A stretch of DNA of 64,000 nt from Caccoplasma sp905210875 (GTDB lineage: Bacteria; Bacteroidota; Bacteroidia; Bacteroidales; UBA11471). Positions 34,374-43,576 of this stretch are shown piece by piece. Under the pieces are notes generated by a model that saw only the letters and a list, made by a program, of their open reading frames with translations, ran no database searches and was not told where the DNA came from. The translations under genes were made by a program, and so were the position numbers. Numbering within the stretch: the stretch's first letter is position 1; each line of letters begins with the position of its first letter. The stretch spans positions 558,001 through 622,000 of the forward strand of contig OZ007034.1 in assembly GCA_963931635.1 (NCBI GenBank), given 5' to 3'.

Positions 34374-34403
34374 AAAGCCCTGCCATCCGGCAGGGCTTTT
34401 TTA
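34374..34403 (+). terminator. Intrinsic terminator of the Ton operon
   Basis: An 11-bp perfect stem (34374-34384 with 34389-34399), ATCC loop and T6 tract lie 20 bp after the tonB stop. It separates the Ton genes from the PstS-like/TPR operon. Confidence 0.9.
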
Positions 34404-34531
34404 TTTCCAAAAGGCAAAAAAGCCGTCAAAATATATCTCGTGAGGCAGAAATAAAACCTTTTTTTTATTATAAGGTCAAAATCTTAAACATAAGTAACAT
34501 CGAAAATATTTTTCATGCCAAATTATTTCCC

Positions 34532-34539
34532 TATCTTTG
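34532..34539 (+). promoter_or_regulatory. -7 promoter element of the small membrane protein/PstS/TPR operon
   Basis: TATCTTTG matches consensus; a TTTC at 34511-34514 may be its partner at a short 17-bp spacing. It implies a leader of about 66 nt. Confidence 0.45.
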
Positions 34540-34611
34540 AGGCCTCTAAAATACCTAACTTGCCTTAAAAAGGGTAAATTTAAAACATAGACAAAACCTC
34601 AAACCTGGAAA

Positions 34612-34848
34612 ATGAACGAAGACCTCGACTCGCAAAAAGCAACACAAGGAAAAGACCGACCGCGAAAAAGCCGCATCGGATACCTCTTTGGCATCATTAT
34701 GCTGGTCATATACCTTGCCATGGCCTATATGCTGGCTTTCACACCATTTTTCGAGAATTCCCTTGAAAATCCGGCCGTACGGTACACGTTTGCCGCCGTA
34801 TTTGCCGCCTACGCCATTTTCCGAGGATACCGGTTTATAAAAGGGTAA
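34612..34848 (+). CDS. Small two-helix membrane protein, unknown function
   Basis: The 78-residue protein has a charged N-terminus (1-22), two hydrophobic helices (about 24-45 and 57-72) separated by FFENSLENPAVRY, and a short basic end FRGYRFIKG, so both termini are probably cytosolic. It starts an operon 5 bp before the PstS-like lipoprotein. Similar small proteins sit at this position in other Bacteroidetes Ton-PstS-TPR neighbourhoods, as far as I recall. No function is known. Confidence 0.75.
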   Translation: MNEDLDSQKATQGKDRPRKSRIGYLFGIIMLVIYLAMAYMLAFTPFFENSLENPAVRYTFAAVFAAYAIFRGYRFIKG

Positions 34849-34853
34849 TAGCC

Positions 34854-35804
34854 ATGAGAAAGAAAATCATACTTTTTCTTTGCTGCCTCGTTGCACTCAT
34901 CAGTTGCAACCGCAACAAACAGAGGGAAGAAAGCACTATCAAAAACACGACCACCTCGGGCGTTATCACCATTTGCGTCGACGAGACCCTCAAACCTATC
35001 ATTGAAGAAGAGATAGAGGTCTTCGAAGGTCTCTACCCCAAAGCCAACATCATACCCATCTACACCAGTGAAGTAGAGGCTTTCAACCAACTCTTCGAAG
35101 ACAGCGTAAAACTTATCGTTGCCACCCGCTCGTTGAGCGAAGAAGAAATCAATGCCTTACAGTCGAACAACCTATATCCTAAAATATCAAAAGTCGCCAT
35201 CGATGGGGTAGCCCTTATCTGCCATCGCAGCAACCCCGACTCACTGGTTACCATGCAACAGTTGCGCGACATCTTCACCGGCAAGACAACCCGATGGAAC
35301 CAACTTGACCCCAAATCCAAGATGGGAGACATCGAAGTGGTTTTTGACAACACCAACTCAAGCACCGTACGCTACGTCATCGAGAAAGTCAATAACGGAG
35401 CCGAACTGAAAGGAAACATCAAAGCCACACACACCAACGAAGGCGTCATCGATTACGTAGCCAAAGTTCCCAATGCCATCGGCGTTATCGGGTCCAACTG
35501 GATAGGCAACGACAACGATACCACCAACTTGTCGTTCAACGACCTCATTCAAGTCATGCTTGTCAGCAACGACCCCATCGCTTTCAACGGCAACAGCTAT
35601 CAGCCCTTTCAGGCCTATTTGGCCATGGAACTTTACCCGCTAAGCCGGGAAATATACATGATATGCACATCCAACCGCAACAGCCTTCCCTACGGGTTCA
35701 CCTCCTTTGTCAGTTCCGACAAAGGCCAGCGCATCATTCTCAAATCGGGAATCCTGCCGGCCAAACAGCCGTTGCGTGTCGTAAATGTACGAGAGAACTT
35801 ATAA
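34854..35804 (+). CDS. PstS-like substrate-binding lipoprotein
   Basis: The 316-residue protein has the lipobox ALISC (lipidated Cys18) and a two-lobed type II periplasmic-binding fold of the PstS family: ITICVDETLKPIIEEEIEVFE (about 38-58), FTGKTTRWNQLDP (about 141-153), and SSTVRYV. No PstCAB transporter genes are adjacent, so a role in classic phosphate import is unproven. Homologs next to TonB and TPR genes are common in Bacteroidetes. It sits between the small membrane protein (5 bp) and the TPR protein (26 bp) in one operon. Confidence 0.82.
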   Translation: MRKKIILFLCCLVALISCNRNKQREESTIKNTTTSGVITICVDETLKPIIEEEIEVFEGLYPKANIIPIYTSEVEAFNQLFEDSVKLIVATRSLSEEEINALQSNNLYPKISKVAIDGVALICHRSNPDSLVTMQQLRDIFTGKTTRWNQLDPKSKMGDIEVVFDNTNSSTVRYVIEKVNNGAELKGNIKATHTNEGVIDYVAKVPNAIGVIGSNWIGNDNDTTNLSFNDLIQVMLVSNDPIAFNGNSYQPFQAYLAMELYPLSREIYMICTSNRNSLPYGFTSFVSSDKGQRIILKSGILPAKQPLRVVNVRENL

Positions 35805-35830
35805 CAAAATAAAAACACAAGTATTTTACT

Positions 35831-37570
35831 ATGCAAAGAACCAAAACATTGTTAGTTTCGGCACTCCTCACTCTGGGTGCCGTAGTAACGCCAGCCATAG
35901 CTCAAAACTATGCCGACGGTATCGAGTATTACAAATCGGGACAACCCGACCGAGCCAAAATCATTCTCGAACGTACATTAAACGACAGCGAGACCAAGCA
36001 AGCCGAGTCGTATTACTACTTGGGCGAAATTGCTTTCCCCACCAGCAAAGACTCAGCAATGATGTACTTTGAAAAAGGTATTGCCGCCGATCCCGAGTTT
36101 GCGCTCAACTACATTGGCAAGGGAAAAGTAATCATGGGAAAACCGGCTGCCAACGACGAGAAATCGGTAAAGGCTGCCATCAAAGCCGGTGAAAAAGAGT
36201 TGAAAGCTGCCCTCAAAATCAAAGGAGCCAAGAAAGATCCTGCCGTAGCTCTTGCCTATGTTGAAGCCTACTACGACAACAATCTTCCCTACCAAGAAGC
36301 CGTAAACCGTTTCTACGAAAAACTGCTGGCCGATTACGCCCCCTACTATGTGTTCCTTGGCGACATTGAAGCTCAGAAAGAAGAGTGGGGTGAAGCTTGC
36401 AAAAACTACGAGCTCGCTTTCCAATGGTACGATACCACCTGCGTTGAGGCCTACATCAAGTTTGCCGGCATCTACTTCCGCATCAATCCCGACATCGCCA
36501 TCGACAACGTATTGCGCCTGCTCCAAATGCGACCCAACTCGGCCATCGCTCAACGTGAGCTTGCGGAGTCGTACTACCGCGCCGACAAATTCAACGAAGC
36601 TGTTCAAGCCTACGAGACCTACATGCAGAATCCTACCGCGTTCCAGACCGACCGTCCTCGCTACGCAGCCCTGCTCTACTACGACAAACAGTACGAAAAA
36701 TCACTGGCTCTCAGCGAAGAGTTGCTGGAAACCTTCCCCGACAACATCATGCTGAAACGTCTGGTCATGTACAATACCTATGAGTTGAAAGATTATGTGT
36801 CGGCCATCAAAGCCGCAGAAGACCTCTTCTCTACTCCCAATGCTACCTTCAACAGCCGCGACTATGTACAATATGGCAAGTTGTTGCTCGCACTAGGCCA
36901 ACACGACAAAGCCATTGAAGCTCTTGAAAAAGCCGTAGAGATAGACCCCACTCGTCTTGAACTCTACAAGGAACTGATGACCGGTCTGCAAAAAGCTGGC
37001 AATTACATGCGCCGTGCCGAGGTACAAGACCTCTATGTAAAACAACTTGCTGCCGTCGAGCAAGACAAAACACAAGATTACTTCATTGCCGGTCGCTACT
37101 ACTACATGGCTGCTGCAAGAGCCTATCAGGCCAATGATACTACCACTACAAGAATTGCCGCCGAAAAAGCCGACAGCTGCTTTGCCATTGTCGTAGAAAA
37201 AGCTCCCGAAGATTACCGCGGACACTTGTGGAGAGCCTCCTCGACCGCCCTTCTCGACCCCGAAAGAAAAACGGGTATCGCTATTCCGTTCTATGAAAAA
37301 GCCATAGAAGTCATTCTCCAAGACTTGAACAACACCGAGACTCCGCCTACTGAAGCCGTTGCCAACCGCTTGAAAAAAGACCTTATCGAAGCCTACACCT
37401 ATATGGCCAACTTCGAGTATATGGCTGAATACAACAAATATCTCGCCTTACCCGATGATCAAAAAGGCACATTCAAATTTACCAATACCATCGAATGGTG
37501 TAACAAGATTCTGAAAGTAGATCCCAACCACGCTGCAACCAAAGAGTTCTTGAACATCATCTCGCAATAA
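35831..37570 (+). CDS. Secreted tetratricopeptide-repeat protein
   Basis: The 579-residue protein has a signal peptide ending at A-I-A-Q (about 25) and is almost wholly helical, with recurring TPR units, for example GIEYYKSGQPDRAKIILERTL (about 30-50), AESYYRADKFNEAVQAYETYM (about 244-264), YGKLLLALGQHDKAIEALEKAVEIDP (about 350-375) and a final WCNKILKVDPNHAATKEFL. TPR arrays mediate protein contacts. In the periplasm, next to a PstS-like lipoprotein and just after the Ton operon, it may scaffold an envelope complex; that is inference. Confidence 0.85.
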   Translation: MQRTKTLLVSALLTLGAVVTPAIAQNYADGIEYYKSGQPDRAKIILERTLNDSETKQAESYYYLGEIAFPTSKDSAMMYFEKGIAADPEFALNYIGKGKVIMGKPAANDEKSVKAAIKAGEKELKAALKIKGAKKDPAVALAYVEAYYDNNLPYQEAVNRFYEKLLADYAPYYVFLGDIEAQKEEWGEACKNYELAFQWYDTTCVEAYIKFAGIYFRINPDIAIDNVLRLLQMRPNSAIAQRELAESYYRADKFNEAVQAYETYMQNPTAFQTDRPRYAALLYYDKQYEKSLALSEELLETFPDNIMLKRLVMYNTYELKDYVSAIKAAEDLFSTPNATFNSRDYVQYGKLLLALGQHDKAIEALEKAVEIDPTRLELYKELMTGLQKAGNYMRRAEVQDLYVKQLAAVEQDKTQDYFIAGRYYYMAAARAYQANDTTTTRIAAEKADSCFAIVVEKAPEDYRGHLWRASSTALLDPERKTGIAIPFYEKAIEVILQDLNNTETPPTEAVANRLKKDLIEAYTYMANFEYMAEYNKYLALPDDQKGTFKFTNTIEWCNKILKVDPNHAATKEFLNIISQ

Positions 37571-37588
37571 TATACGCTCCACCATATT

Positions 37589-37627
37589 AATAAGGGAGTC
37601 CCATCATGGGGCTCCCTTATTGTTTTT
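37589..37627 (+). terminator. Intrinsic terminator of the PstS/TPR operon
   Basis: An imperfect stem of about 14 bp (37589-37603 with 37607-37621, one mismatch) runs into TGTTTTTG. It lies 18 bp past the TPR stop codon. Confidence 0.8.
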
Positions 37628-37644
37628 GTCTATAAAACAATAGA

Positions 37645-37670
37645 CAGCGAACAACAGCGAACAACAGCGA
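37645..37670 (+). repeat. Short 10-bp tandem repeat
   Basis: CAGCGAACAA occurs twice in tandem followed by CAGCGA, between two terminators. No function is evident. Confidence 0.7.
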
Positions 37671-37722
37671 CACCCGAAAGCCGCGGTGCATACCCAAGTT
37701 CCAGCACGGAAAGAACACCACA

Positions 37723-37761
37723 AAAACATGGAGGGAATTTCCCAAATGGGAAATTCCCTCC
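37723..37761 (-). terminator. Intrinsic terminator of the aldolase gene
   Basis: On the minus strand a 14-bp perfect stem (37748-37761 with 37730-37743) and ATTT loop are followed by ATGTTTTTG. It lies about 30 bp after the aldolase stop codon. Confidence 0.8.
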
Positions 37762-37790
37762 TCAGATATCTGTCGGTTGCAAAAGATTAC

Positions 37791-38795
37791 TTAGCAGCAG
37801 CTGCACTTGCCGGCGCTACCGAGAACATCTACAATTTTATGAATATAAAGTTTCTTCATGTTCTCGCGAGCCGGGCCCAGGTACTTGCGCGGGTCAAACT
37901 CGGCCGGTTTTGTAGCCAACACCTCACGCACGGCAGCAGTCATTGCCAAACGGCTGTCGGAGTCGATATTGATTTTGCAGACGGCCGAAGCAGCAGCTCT
38001 ACGCAACTGATCTTCGGGAATACCGATGGCATCTTTCAATGCACCACCGTATTTGTTGATGGTATCGACCTCTTCCTGGGGTACCGACGAAGCACCGTGC
38101 AACACAATGGGGAAACCGGGCAACTCCTTCTCCACGGCTTCGAGTACATCAAAACGCAAGGGGGGAGGTACAAGACGACCGTTGGCGTCGCGTGTACACT
38201 GTGCCGGCGTAAACTTGTTGGCTCCGTGCGAAGTACCGATAGAGATGGCCAGACTGTCGCAACCCGTCTTGGTAACGAAATCGACAACCTCTTCGGGGCG
38301 GGTGTAGGTGTGATGCTCGGCCGATACTTCATCTTCAACACCGGCCAATACACCCAACTCACCTTCGACCGTTACATCAAACTGATGAGCATACTCTACC
38401 ACCTTGCGGGTAAGAGCCACGTTTTCGTCGTAAGGCAAGTGCGAACCGTCTATCATTACCGACGAGAAGCCCATGTCGATGCACGACCTGCAGAGTTCAA
38501 ACGAATCTCCGTGATCAAGATGCAATACAATTTCGGGCTTGGCACAACCTAATTCCTTGGCATAAGCCACAGCACCCTCGGCCATATAGCGCAGCAGCGT
38601 CTGATTGGCATATTGACGTGCCCCTTTGGATACTTGCAATATCACCGGCGATTTGGTCTCTACGGCTGCTTGTATGATAGCCTGCAACTGTTCCATGTTG
38701 TTGAAGTTAAAGGCAGGAATAGCATAACCGCCTTTAACGGCTTTGGCAAACATCTCCCGGGTGTTTACCAGTCCTAAATCTTTGTAATTTACCAT
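37791..38795 (-). CDS. fba: Class II fructose-bisphosphate aldolase
   Basis: The 334-residue protein is a zinc-dependent class II aldolase: FNFNNMEQLQAI (about 28-39), HLDHGDSFELC (about 93-103) with the catalytic Asp and a zinc His, IDGSHLPYDENV (about 114-125), GVEDEVSAEHHTYTRPEEV (about 150-168), SIGTSHGANKF and VLHGASSVP. It cleaves fructose 1,6-bisphosphate to dihydroxyacetone phosphate and glyceraldehyde 3-phosphate in glycolysis and gluconeogenesis. The C-terminal GSAGKCSCC holds three cysteines, an unusual tail. TATATTTG on the minus strand (38843-38850) is its likely -7 element. Confidence 0.93.
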   Translation of the reverse strand: MVNYKDLGLVNTREMFAKAVKGGYAIPAFNFNNMEQLQAIIQAAVETKSPVILQVSKGARQYANQTLLRYMAEGAVAYAKELGCAKPEIVLHLDHGDSFELCRSCIDMGFSSVMIDGSHLPYDENVALTRKVVEYAHQFDVTVEGELGVLAGVEDEVSAEHHTYTRPEEVVDFVTKTGCDSLAISIGTSHGANKFTPAQCTRDANGRLVPPPLRFDVLEAVEKELPGFPIVLHGASSVPQEEVDTINKYGGALKDAIGIPEDQLRRAAASAVCKINIDSDSRLAMTAAVREVLATKPAEFDPRKYLGPARENMKKLYIHKIVDVLGSAGKCSCC

Positions 38796-38842
38796 ATTCC
38801 AATTATTTTGTTTGAAAATTGAATATTCATTTATCTGTCTCG

Positions 38843-38850
38843 CAAATATA
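38843..38850 (-). promoter_or_regulatory. -7 promoter element of the aldolase gene
   Basis: CAAATATA on the plus strand reads TATATTTG on the minus strand, 48 bp upstream of the aldolase ATG. No clear TTG partner. Confidence 0.45.
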
Positions 38851-38941
38851 AAAAATAATCTTGGTATATAAATCTTGATGTTTTGAAAAAAGAATACCCC
38901 GAAAGAAAAAAAGGCAAAAACAGGAATATTTCATTCACTTA

Positions 38942-38973
38942 TTGCAGAAGTTCGTTTTTTATCCCTACTTTTG
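38942..38973 (+). promoter_or_regulatory. Promoter of the speA-truA-transporter operon
   Basis: TTG at 38942-38944 and TACTTTTG at 38966-38973 are 21 bp apart, near consensus. The implied leader is about 75 nt. Confidence 0.55.
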
Positions 38974-39054
38974 CGTGGGTTAATGTAAAAACACGTCAAC
39001 CCGGAAGATTGTTTGACCTACATAGAAACACTACTTTATTAAGCACGAAAACGA

Positions 39055-40953
39055 ATGAGAAAATGGCGCATTGAAGACTCGGCCGAGTTGTACAATATTA
39101 CCGGTTGGGGATTAAAGTATTTTTCCATCAACGAGAAAGGACACGTAACCGTTACTCCCAAAGAGGGCTCGGCAGCCGTCGATTTGAAAGAATTGATGGA
39201 CGAGTTGCAAGTAAGAGACGTTCCCGCCCCCATCTTGGTGCGTTTTCCCGACATTCTCGACAATCGCATCGAGAAAATCTCCAACTGCTTCAAACAGGCA
39301 GCCAACGAATATGGCTACACGGCACAGAACTTCATCATCTACCCCATAAAGGTAAACCAGATGAGTCCTGTCGTGGAAGAAATCGTGAGCCACGGCAAGA
39401 AATTCAATATCGGTCTCGAGGCCGGTTCCAAACCAGAATTACACGCCGTACTGGCCATCAACATCGACGCCAATTCACTCATCATCTGCAACGGCTATAA
39501 AGACGAAAACTATATCGAACTAGCCCTTCTGGCACAGAAAATGGGGCGGCGCATCTTCCTCGTTGTCGAAAAACTCAACGAGTTGCATCTCATTGCCAAC
39601 ATTGCCAAGCGTCTGAAAATACGTCCCAACATCGGTATCCGCATCAAACTGGCCAGCTCGGGCAGCGGCAAGTGGGAAGACTCGGGCGGCGACGTAAGCA
39701 AGTTCGGGCTCAATTCGAGTGAACTGCTCGAAGCGCTCGACATTCTCGAAAAAAACAAGATGAAAGACTGCCTCAAACTCATACACTTCCACATCGGCAG
39801 CCAAGTAACCAAGATACGCCTTATAAAAAACGCTCTGCGCGAAGCCTCACAATTCTATGTACAGCTCTACAAGATGGGCTACAACATCGAGTTTGTCGAC
39901 ATAGGCGGAGGCCTGGGCGTCGACTACGACGGCACTCGCTCGTCGACAAGCGAGAGTAGCATGAACTACTCCATACAGGAATATGTCAACGACTCGATAT
40001 GGACGCTGGTCGACGTATGCTCCAAGAACGACCTGCCGCAGCCCAATATCATCACCGAGTCGGGCCGTTCGCTCACCGCACACCACTCGGTACTCATATT
40101 TGAAGTGCTCGAAACGACCACCCTGCCCGAATGGGACGACAACACCGAAATATCCGAGACCGACCACGAACTGGTGCGCGAACTCTACAACTCGTGGGAC
40201 AACCTCAACCAGCCCCGCCTCATCGAGACCTGGCACGACGCCCTGCAAATCAGAGAAGAGGCCCTCGACCTCTTCGGACTGGGACTGCTCGACCTGCGCA
40301 CCCGTGCCCAAATCGAACGACTCTTCTGGTCGATAGCCCGCGACGTCTACGACATGGCCAACGAAATAAAGCACGCCCCCGAAGAGTTGAAGAAGATTGC
40401 CAAGATGTTGCCCGACAAGTATTTCTGCAACTTCTCTCTGTTCCAGTCGCTGCCCGACTCCTGGGCCATAGACCAGATATTCCCCATAATGCCCATCAGC
40501 CGGCTCGATGAGAAGCCCAACCGCTCGGCCACGCTGCAAGACATCACCTGCGACTCCGACGGAAAAATTGACAACTTCATCTCCACCCGCAACTTCAACT
40601 ACCACTTGCCGGTGCACGCGCTCAACAACAAGGAGCCCTACTACATCGGCGTATTCCTCGTAGGAGCTTATCAGGAGATACTCGGCGACCTGCACAACCT
40701 CTTCGGTGATACCAACGCCGTGCATGTGAGCGTGTACAAAGACCACTATGAGATAGACCAGGTCATCGACGGCGAGACCGTAGCCGAAGTACTCGACTAT
40801 GTACAGTATAACCCCAAGAAGATGGTGCGCAGCGTAGAGACATGGGTGACCAGCTCAATGAAAAACGGCGTCATCACTCCCGAAGAGGGCCGGGAATTCC
40901 TCTCGAACTACCGTTCGGGCCTCTACGGATACACTTACCTCGAAAAAGATTGA
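39055..40953 (+). CDS. speA: Biosynthetic arginine decarboxylase
   Basis: The 632-residue protein is a fold III PLP enzyme: YPIKVNQ (96-102) with Lys99 as the Schiff-base lysine, HFHIGSQV (about 244-251), VDIGGGLGVDYDG (about 283-295) and ESGRSLTAHHS (about 344-354), then a helical insert and the C-terminal barrel with LGDLHNLFGDTNAVHV (about 545-560). It makes agmatine from arginine, the first step to putrescine and spermidine by the agmatine route. Length matches E. coli SpeA (658). It heads an operon with truA (6 bp) and a DMT transporter (12 bp after truA). Confidence 0.95.
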   Translation: MRKWRIEDSAELYNITGWGLKYFSINEKGHVTVTPKEGSAAVDLKELMDELQVRDVPAPILVRFPDILDNRIEKISNCFKQAANEYGYTAQNFIIYPIKVNQMSPVVEEIVSHGKKFNIGLEAGSKPELHAVLAINIDANSLIICNGYKDENYIELALLAQKMGRRIFLVVEKLNELHLIANIAKRLKIRPNIGIRIKLASSGSGKWEDSGGDVSKFGLNSSELLEALDILEKNKMKDCLKLIHFHIGSQVTKIRLIKNALREASQFYVQLYKMGYNIEFVDIGGGLGVDYDGTRSSTSESSMNYSIQEYVNDSIWTLVDVCSKNDLPQPNIITESGRSLTAHHSVLIFEVLETTTLPEWDDNTEISETDHELVRELYNSWDNLNQPRLIETWHDALQIREEALDLFGLGLLDLRTRAQIERLFWSIARDVYDMANEIKHAPEELKKIAKMLPDKYFCNFSLFQSLPDSWAIDQIFPIMPISRLDEKPNRSATLQDITCDSDGKIDNFISTRNFNYHLPVHALNNKEPYYIGVFLVGAYQEILGDLHNLFGDTNAVHVSVYKDHYEIDQVIDGETVAEVLDYVQYNPKKMVRSVETWVTSSMKNGVITPEEGREFLSNYRSGLYGYTYLEKD

Positions 40954-40959
40954 CGGGCC

Positions 40960-41730
40960 ATGTCCGAAACCGAGACATACCGTTACTTCATATACCTCGC
41001 CTACGACGGCACCGAGTACCACGGGTGGCAACGGCAACCCAACGGCATATCGGTGCAGGAGCGTCTCGAAAAAGCCGTCTCGCTGCTCTTCCGCAGCGAG
41101 ACGACCGTTACCGGAGCCGGCCGCACCGACGCCGGCGTACACGCCCGTCTGATGGTGGCCCATGTCGATGCGCCGTTTATCCTCGACGACACGGCACAAT
41201 GGGTACACGGGCTCAACCGCATGCTGCCCCCCGACATTGTCGTCTACCGCATCTGCCGGGTAAAACCCGATGCCCACAGCCGCTTCGACGCACAGTCGAG
41301 AACCTACCGCTACTACATCTCCTGCGGGAAAAACCCCTTCGAGGGCCGCTACCGTTGGACGATGGAGGGAAAGACTCTCGACGTCGAACGCATGAACGAG
41401 GCCGCCGCCCACCTGCTGCAATACACCGACTTTACCAGTTTCAGCAAGTTGCACACCGACGTAAAGACCAACAACTGCCGCATCACCCATGCCGGCTGGA
41501 CACGCTCGGGCAACGACCTTGTATTTGAAATCACGGCCGATCGCTTCCTGCGCAACATGGTGCGAGCCATCGTGGGAACCCTCGTCGAGGTGGGCCGGGG
41601 CAAACTGTCGGTCGCCGGCTTCTGCTCCATCATCGAGGCACGAGACCGGTGCAAAGCCGGCACGTCGGCTCCCGGGAATGCCCTGTTCCTTACCGACATT
41701 ACCTATCCCGAAGAACTGTTCTTACAATAA
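40960..41730 (+). CDS. truA: tRNA pseudouridine(38-40) synthase TruA
   Basis: The 256-residue protein has the TruA core: YLAYDGTEYHGWQRQPNG (12-29), the catalytic loop GRTDAGVHA (54-62) with Asp57, RTYRYYI, and FLRNMVRAIVGTLVEVGRGKL (about 193-213). It isomerises uridines 38-40 in the anticodon stem-loop of many tRNAs. Length is typical. It lies 6 bp after speA and upstream of a drug/metabolite transporter in the same operon, with no functional link apparent. Confidence 0.95.
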   Translation: MSETETYRYFIYLAYDGTEYHGWQRQPNGISVQERLEKAVSLLFRSETTVTGAGRTDAGVHARLMVAHVDAPFILDDTAQWVHGLNRMLPPDIVVYRICRVKPDAHSRFDAQSRTYRYYISCGKNPFEGRYRWTMEGKTLDVERMNEAAAHLLQYTDFTSFSKLHTDVKTNNCRITHAGWTRSGNDLVFEITADRFLRNMVRAIVGTLVEVGRGKLSVAGFCSIIEARDRCKAGTSAPGNALFLTDITYPEELFLQ

Positions 41731-41742
41731 AAAAGATTTGTT

Positions 41743-42642
41743 ATGTGGTTGATTTTTGCCTTCATCTCGGCTGCCCTGCTGGGTATGTACGAGGTATTTA
41801 AAAAACTGGCGCTCAACAACAACGCCGTACTTCCCATACTCTTTCTCAACACGGTTTTTTGCAGCCTTCTCTTCCTGCCGGCCGTACTCATTTCGCGCTT
41901 CAATCCCAACCTCATCGAGGGAACCCTGTTCTATGTTCCGCGAGCCGATTTTTCGACACATCTCTACGTCATGCTCAAAGCCGTCATCGTACTCTCGTCG
42001 TGGACATTCGCCTATTTCGCCATGAAGCACCTGCCCATCACCATTGCCGGCACCATAAAGGCCTCACAACCGGTACTCACCTTGTTGGGAGCCCTGCTCA
42101 TTTTCGGCGAACGGCTCAACCTCTACCAGTGGATAGGTGTCATCGTCTCCGTCGTCTCTTTCTTCATGCTCTCCTCGGCCGGGAAAAAAGAGGGCATACG
42201 GTTCAGCCACGACAAGTGGATATACTACATCGTACTGGCTACCATTACAGGAGCACTCAGTGCCTTGTATGATAAATATCTCATCTCAAACGGTTTCGAC
42301 CGTATGGTCGTACAGGTGTGGTACACCTATTATCAGATGGTCGTCATGTTTATCATCCTGCTCATCTGGTACAGAAAACGGAAAGACACCACCCCGTTCC
42401 AGTGGCGGTGGAGCATCTTCTTCATATCGGTATTTCTGGTAGCCGCCGATTTCATATATTTCTATGCACTGAGTTTCCCCGACTCGATGATTTCCATCGT
42501 ATCGATGGCTCGCCGCAGCGGCGTAGTGGTGAGCTTCCTTTTCGGAGCCCTCTTCTTTCACGAGAAAAACATACGCAGCAAAGCCGTCGACCTGTTGTTG
42601 GTGCTCATCGGTATGTATTTCCTCTATCTGGGGACCCGATAA
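41743..42642 (+). CDS. EamA/DMT-family transporter
   Basis: The 299-residue inner-membrane protein has ten hydrophobic helices in two EamA halves (about 1-140 and 155-295). The first half includes YFAMKHLPITIAGTIKASQPVLTLLGALLIFGERL (about 90-124, broken by turns), and the second PDSMISIVSMARRSGVVVSFLFGALFFHEKNI, the classic EamA helix-end signatures. The family moves amino acids, nucleotides, sugars or drugs; substrate unknown. Position after speA could hint at polyamine-related export, but this is speculative. Confidence 0.82.
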   Translation: MWLIFAFISAALLGMYEVFKKLALNNNAVLPILFLNTVFCSLLFLPAVLISRFNPNLIEGTLFYVPRADFSTHLYVMLKAVIVLSSWTFAYFAMKHLPITIAGTIKASQPVLTLLGALLIFGERLNLYQWIGVIVSVVSFFMLSSAGKKEGIRFSHDKWIYYIVLATITGALSALYDKYLISNGFDRMVVQVWYTYYQMVVMFIILLIWYRKRKDTTPFQWRWSIFFISVFLVAADFIYFYALSFPDSMISIVSMARRSGVVVSFLFGALFFHEKNIRSKAVDLLLVLIGMYFLYLGTR

Positions 42643-42772
42643 AACGGCCGGCCTCCGCACAAGGCCGTGAGAGAAGAGATGCCATGTGGCAGCAACGGGC
42701 GAAGCAAAAAGTTTGCCATCGCCCCTTGTCCCAGCGCCTCTCATTTACTATATTCGCAAAAAAAATTCTGAT

Positions 42773-43396
42773 ATGCCGAGATACATACTCCTTAGCCTGC
42801 TTCTGCTGTCGAGCATCGCCATATACGGTCGACGCCCCATCGACAGCTATTTCGTTACGGCTCCGAAACAACTGCTTCCACACCTCAGCGAGAATAGCCG
42901 TAAAGACCTCATCGACCTGTACGATGCCGGCCACGAGAGCCGTGTAAAGCACCCGCTGGGAGGAACGATAGAAATTATCTCGCTCGACGACCGGCAGATT
43001 ACCGTGCAACTCTCCTCGGCATCAAGCCTGCAAATTGCCCTGCTGCCCGTAGCCGACACACTGGGCATCATCGCTGTTATAGAAAATGTATCGCTCCCGG
43101 CCCACGACAGCCGACTGTCGTTTTACGACACACGGTGGCAACCGATTGCAACCGACCGACTGTTTGCAGCGCCCGCTCCCGAAACATTTATGGACAAGGG
43201 CTCCCAAAAAGAGCGTCGCCGGGCCGCCGACCTCGTCGACCTGCTACCCATATCCTATACCATCAAGGGCGACACGCTATGGGCCGAAGAGTCGTTGAAA
43301 GAGTATCTCCCCGAAGAAATCCACAAACGCATTGCCCCACTGCTCCGAGAATCTCCAATCGCCTATCGCTGGAACGGTAAGCGATTTACCCTATAA
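42773..43396 (+). CDS. DUF3256 family secreted protein
   Basis: The ATG at 42773 gives 207 residues with a signal peptide (MPRYILLSLLLLSSIAIYG); the frame extends to 42686 but that part lacks a start context and would hide the signal. The sequence RRPIDSYFVTAPKQLLPHLSENSRKDLIDLYDAG fits the Bacteroidetes DUF3256 family, whose solved members have a cystatin/NTF2-like beta-rich fold and no known function. Probably periplasmic. TATATTCG at about 42750 could be a degenerate -7 box. Monocistronic. Confidence 0.75.
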   Translation: MPRYILLSLLLLSSIAIYGRRPIDSYFVTAPKQLLPHLSENSRKDLIDLYDAGHESRVKHPLGGTIEIISLDDRQITVQLSSASSLQIALLPVADTLGIIAVIENVSLPAHDSRLSFYDTRWQPIATDRLFAAPAPETFMDKGSQKERRRAADLVDLLPISYTIKGDTLWAEESLKEYLPEEIHKRIAPLLRESPIAYRWNGKRFTL

Positions 43397-43523
43397 ATAT
43401 TCCTGAATCAAAAGAAGCGAATCTCAAAAATTATTCCGATATTTGCACCCGTTTTGCAAATCGTAGCAACGAAATTGAAAAGAAAAAAACAGTAAATTCG
43501 TTCGCCGAAAAAAGAAAAAGCTA

Positions 43524-43531
43524 TATATTTG
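43524..43531 (+). promoter_or_regulatory. -7 promoter element of the HU gene
   Basis: TATATTTG matches consensus, and TTCG at 43501-43504 lies 19 bp upstream as a possible partner. The HU ATG follows 46 bp later. Confidence 0.5.
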
Positions 43532-43576
43532 CAAACCAAAAATTTAAAAACGCTAATCATCATAAAACAAAAAACA

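Noticed and set aside
34854..35804. Call as a phosphate ABC transporter component
   Set aside because: Only the binding-protein fold is supported; PstC, PstA, PstB and PhoU genes are absent nearby.
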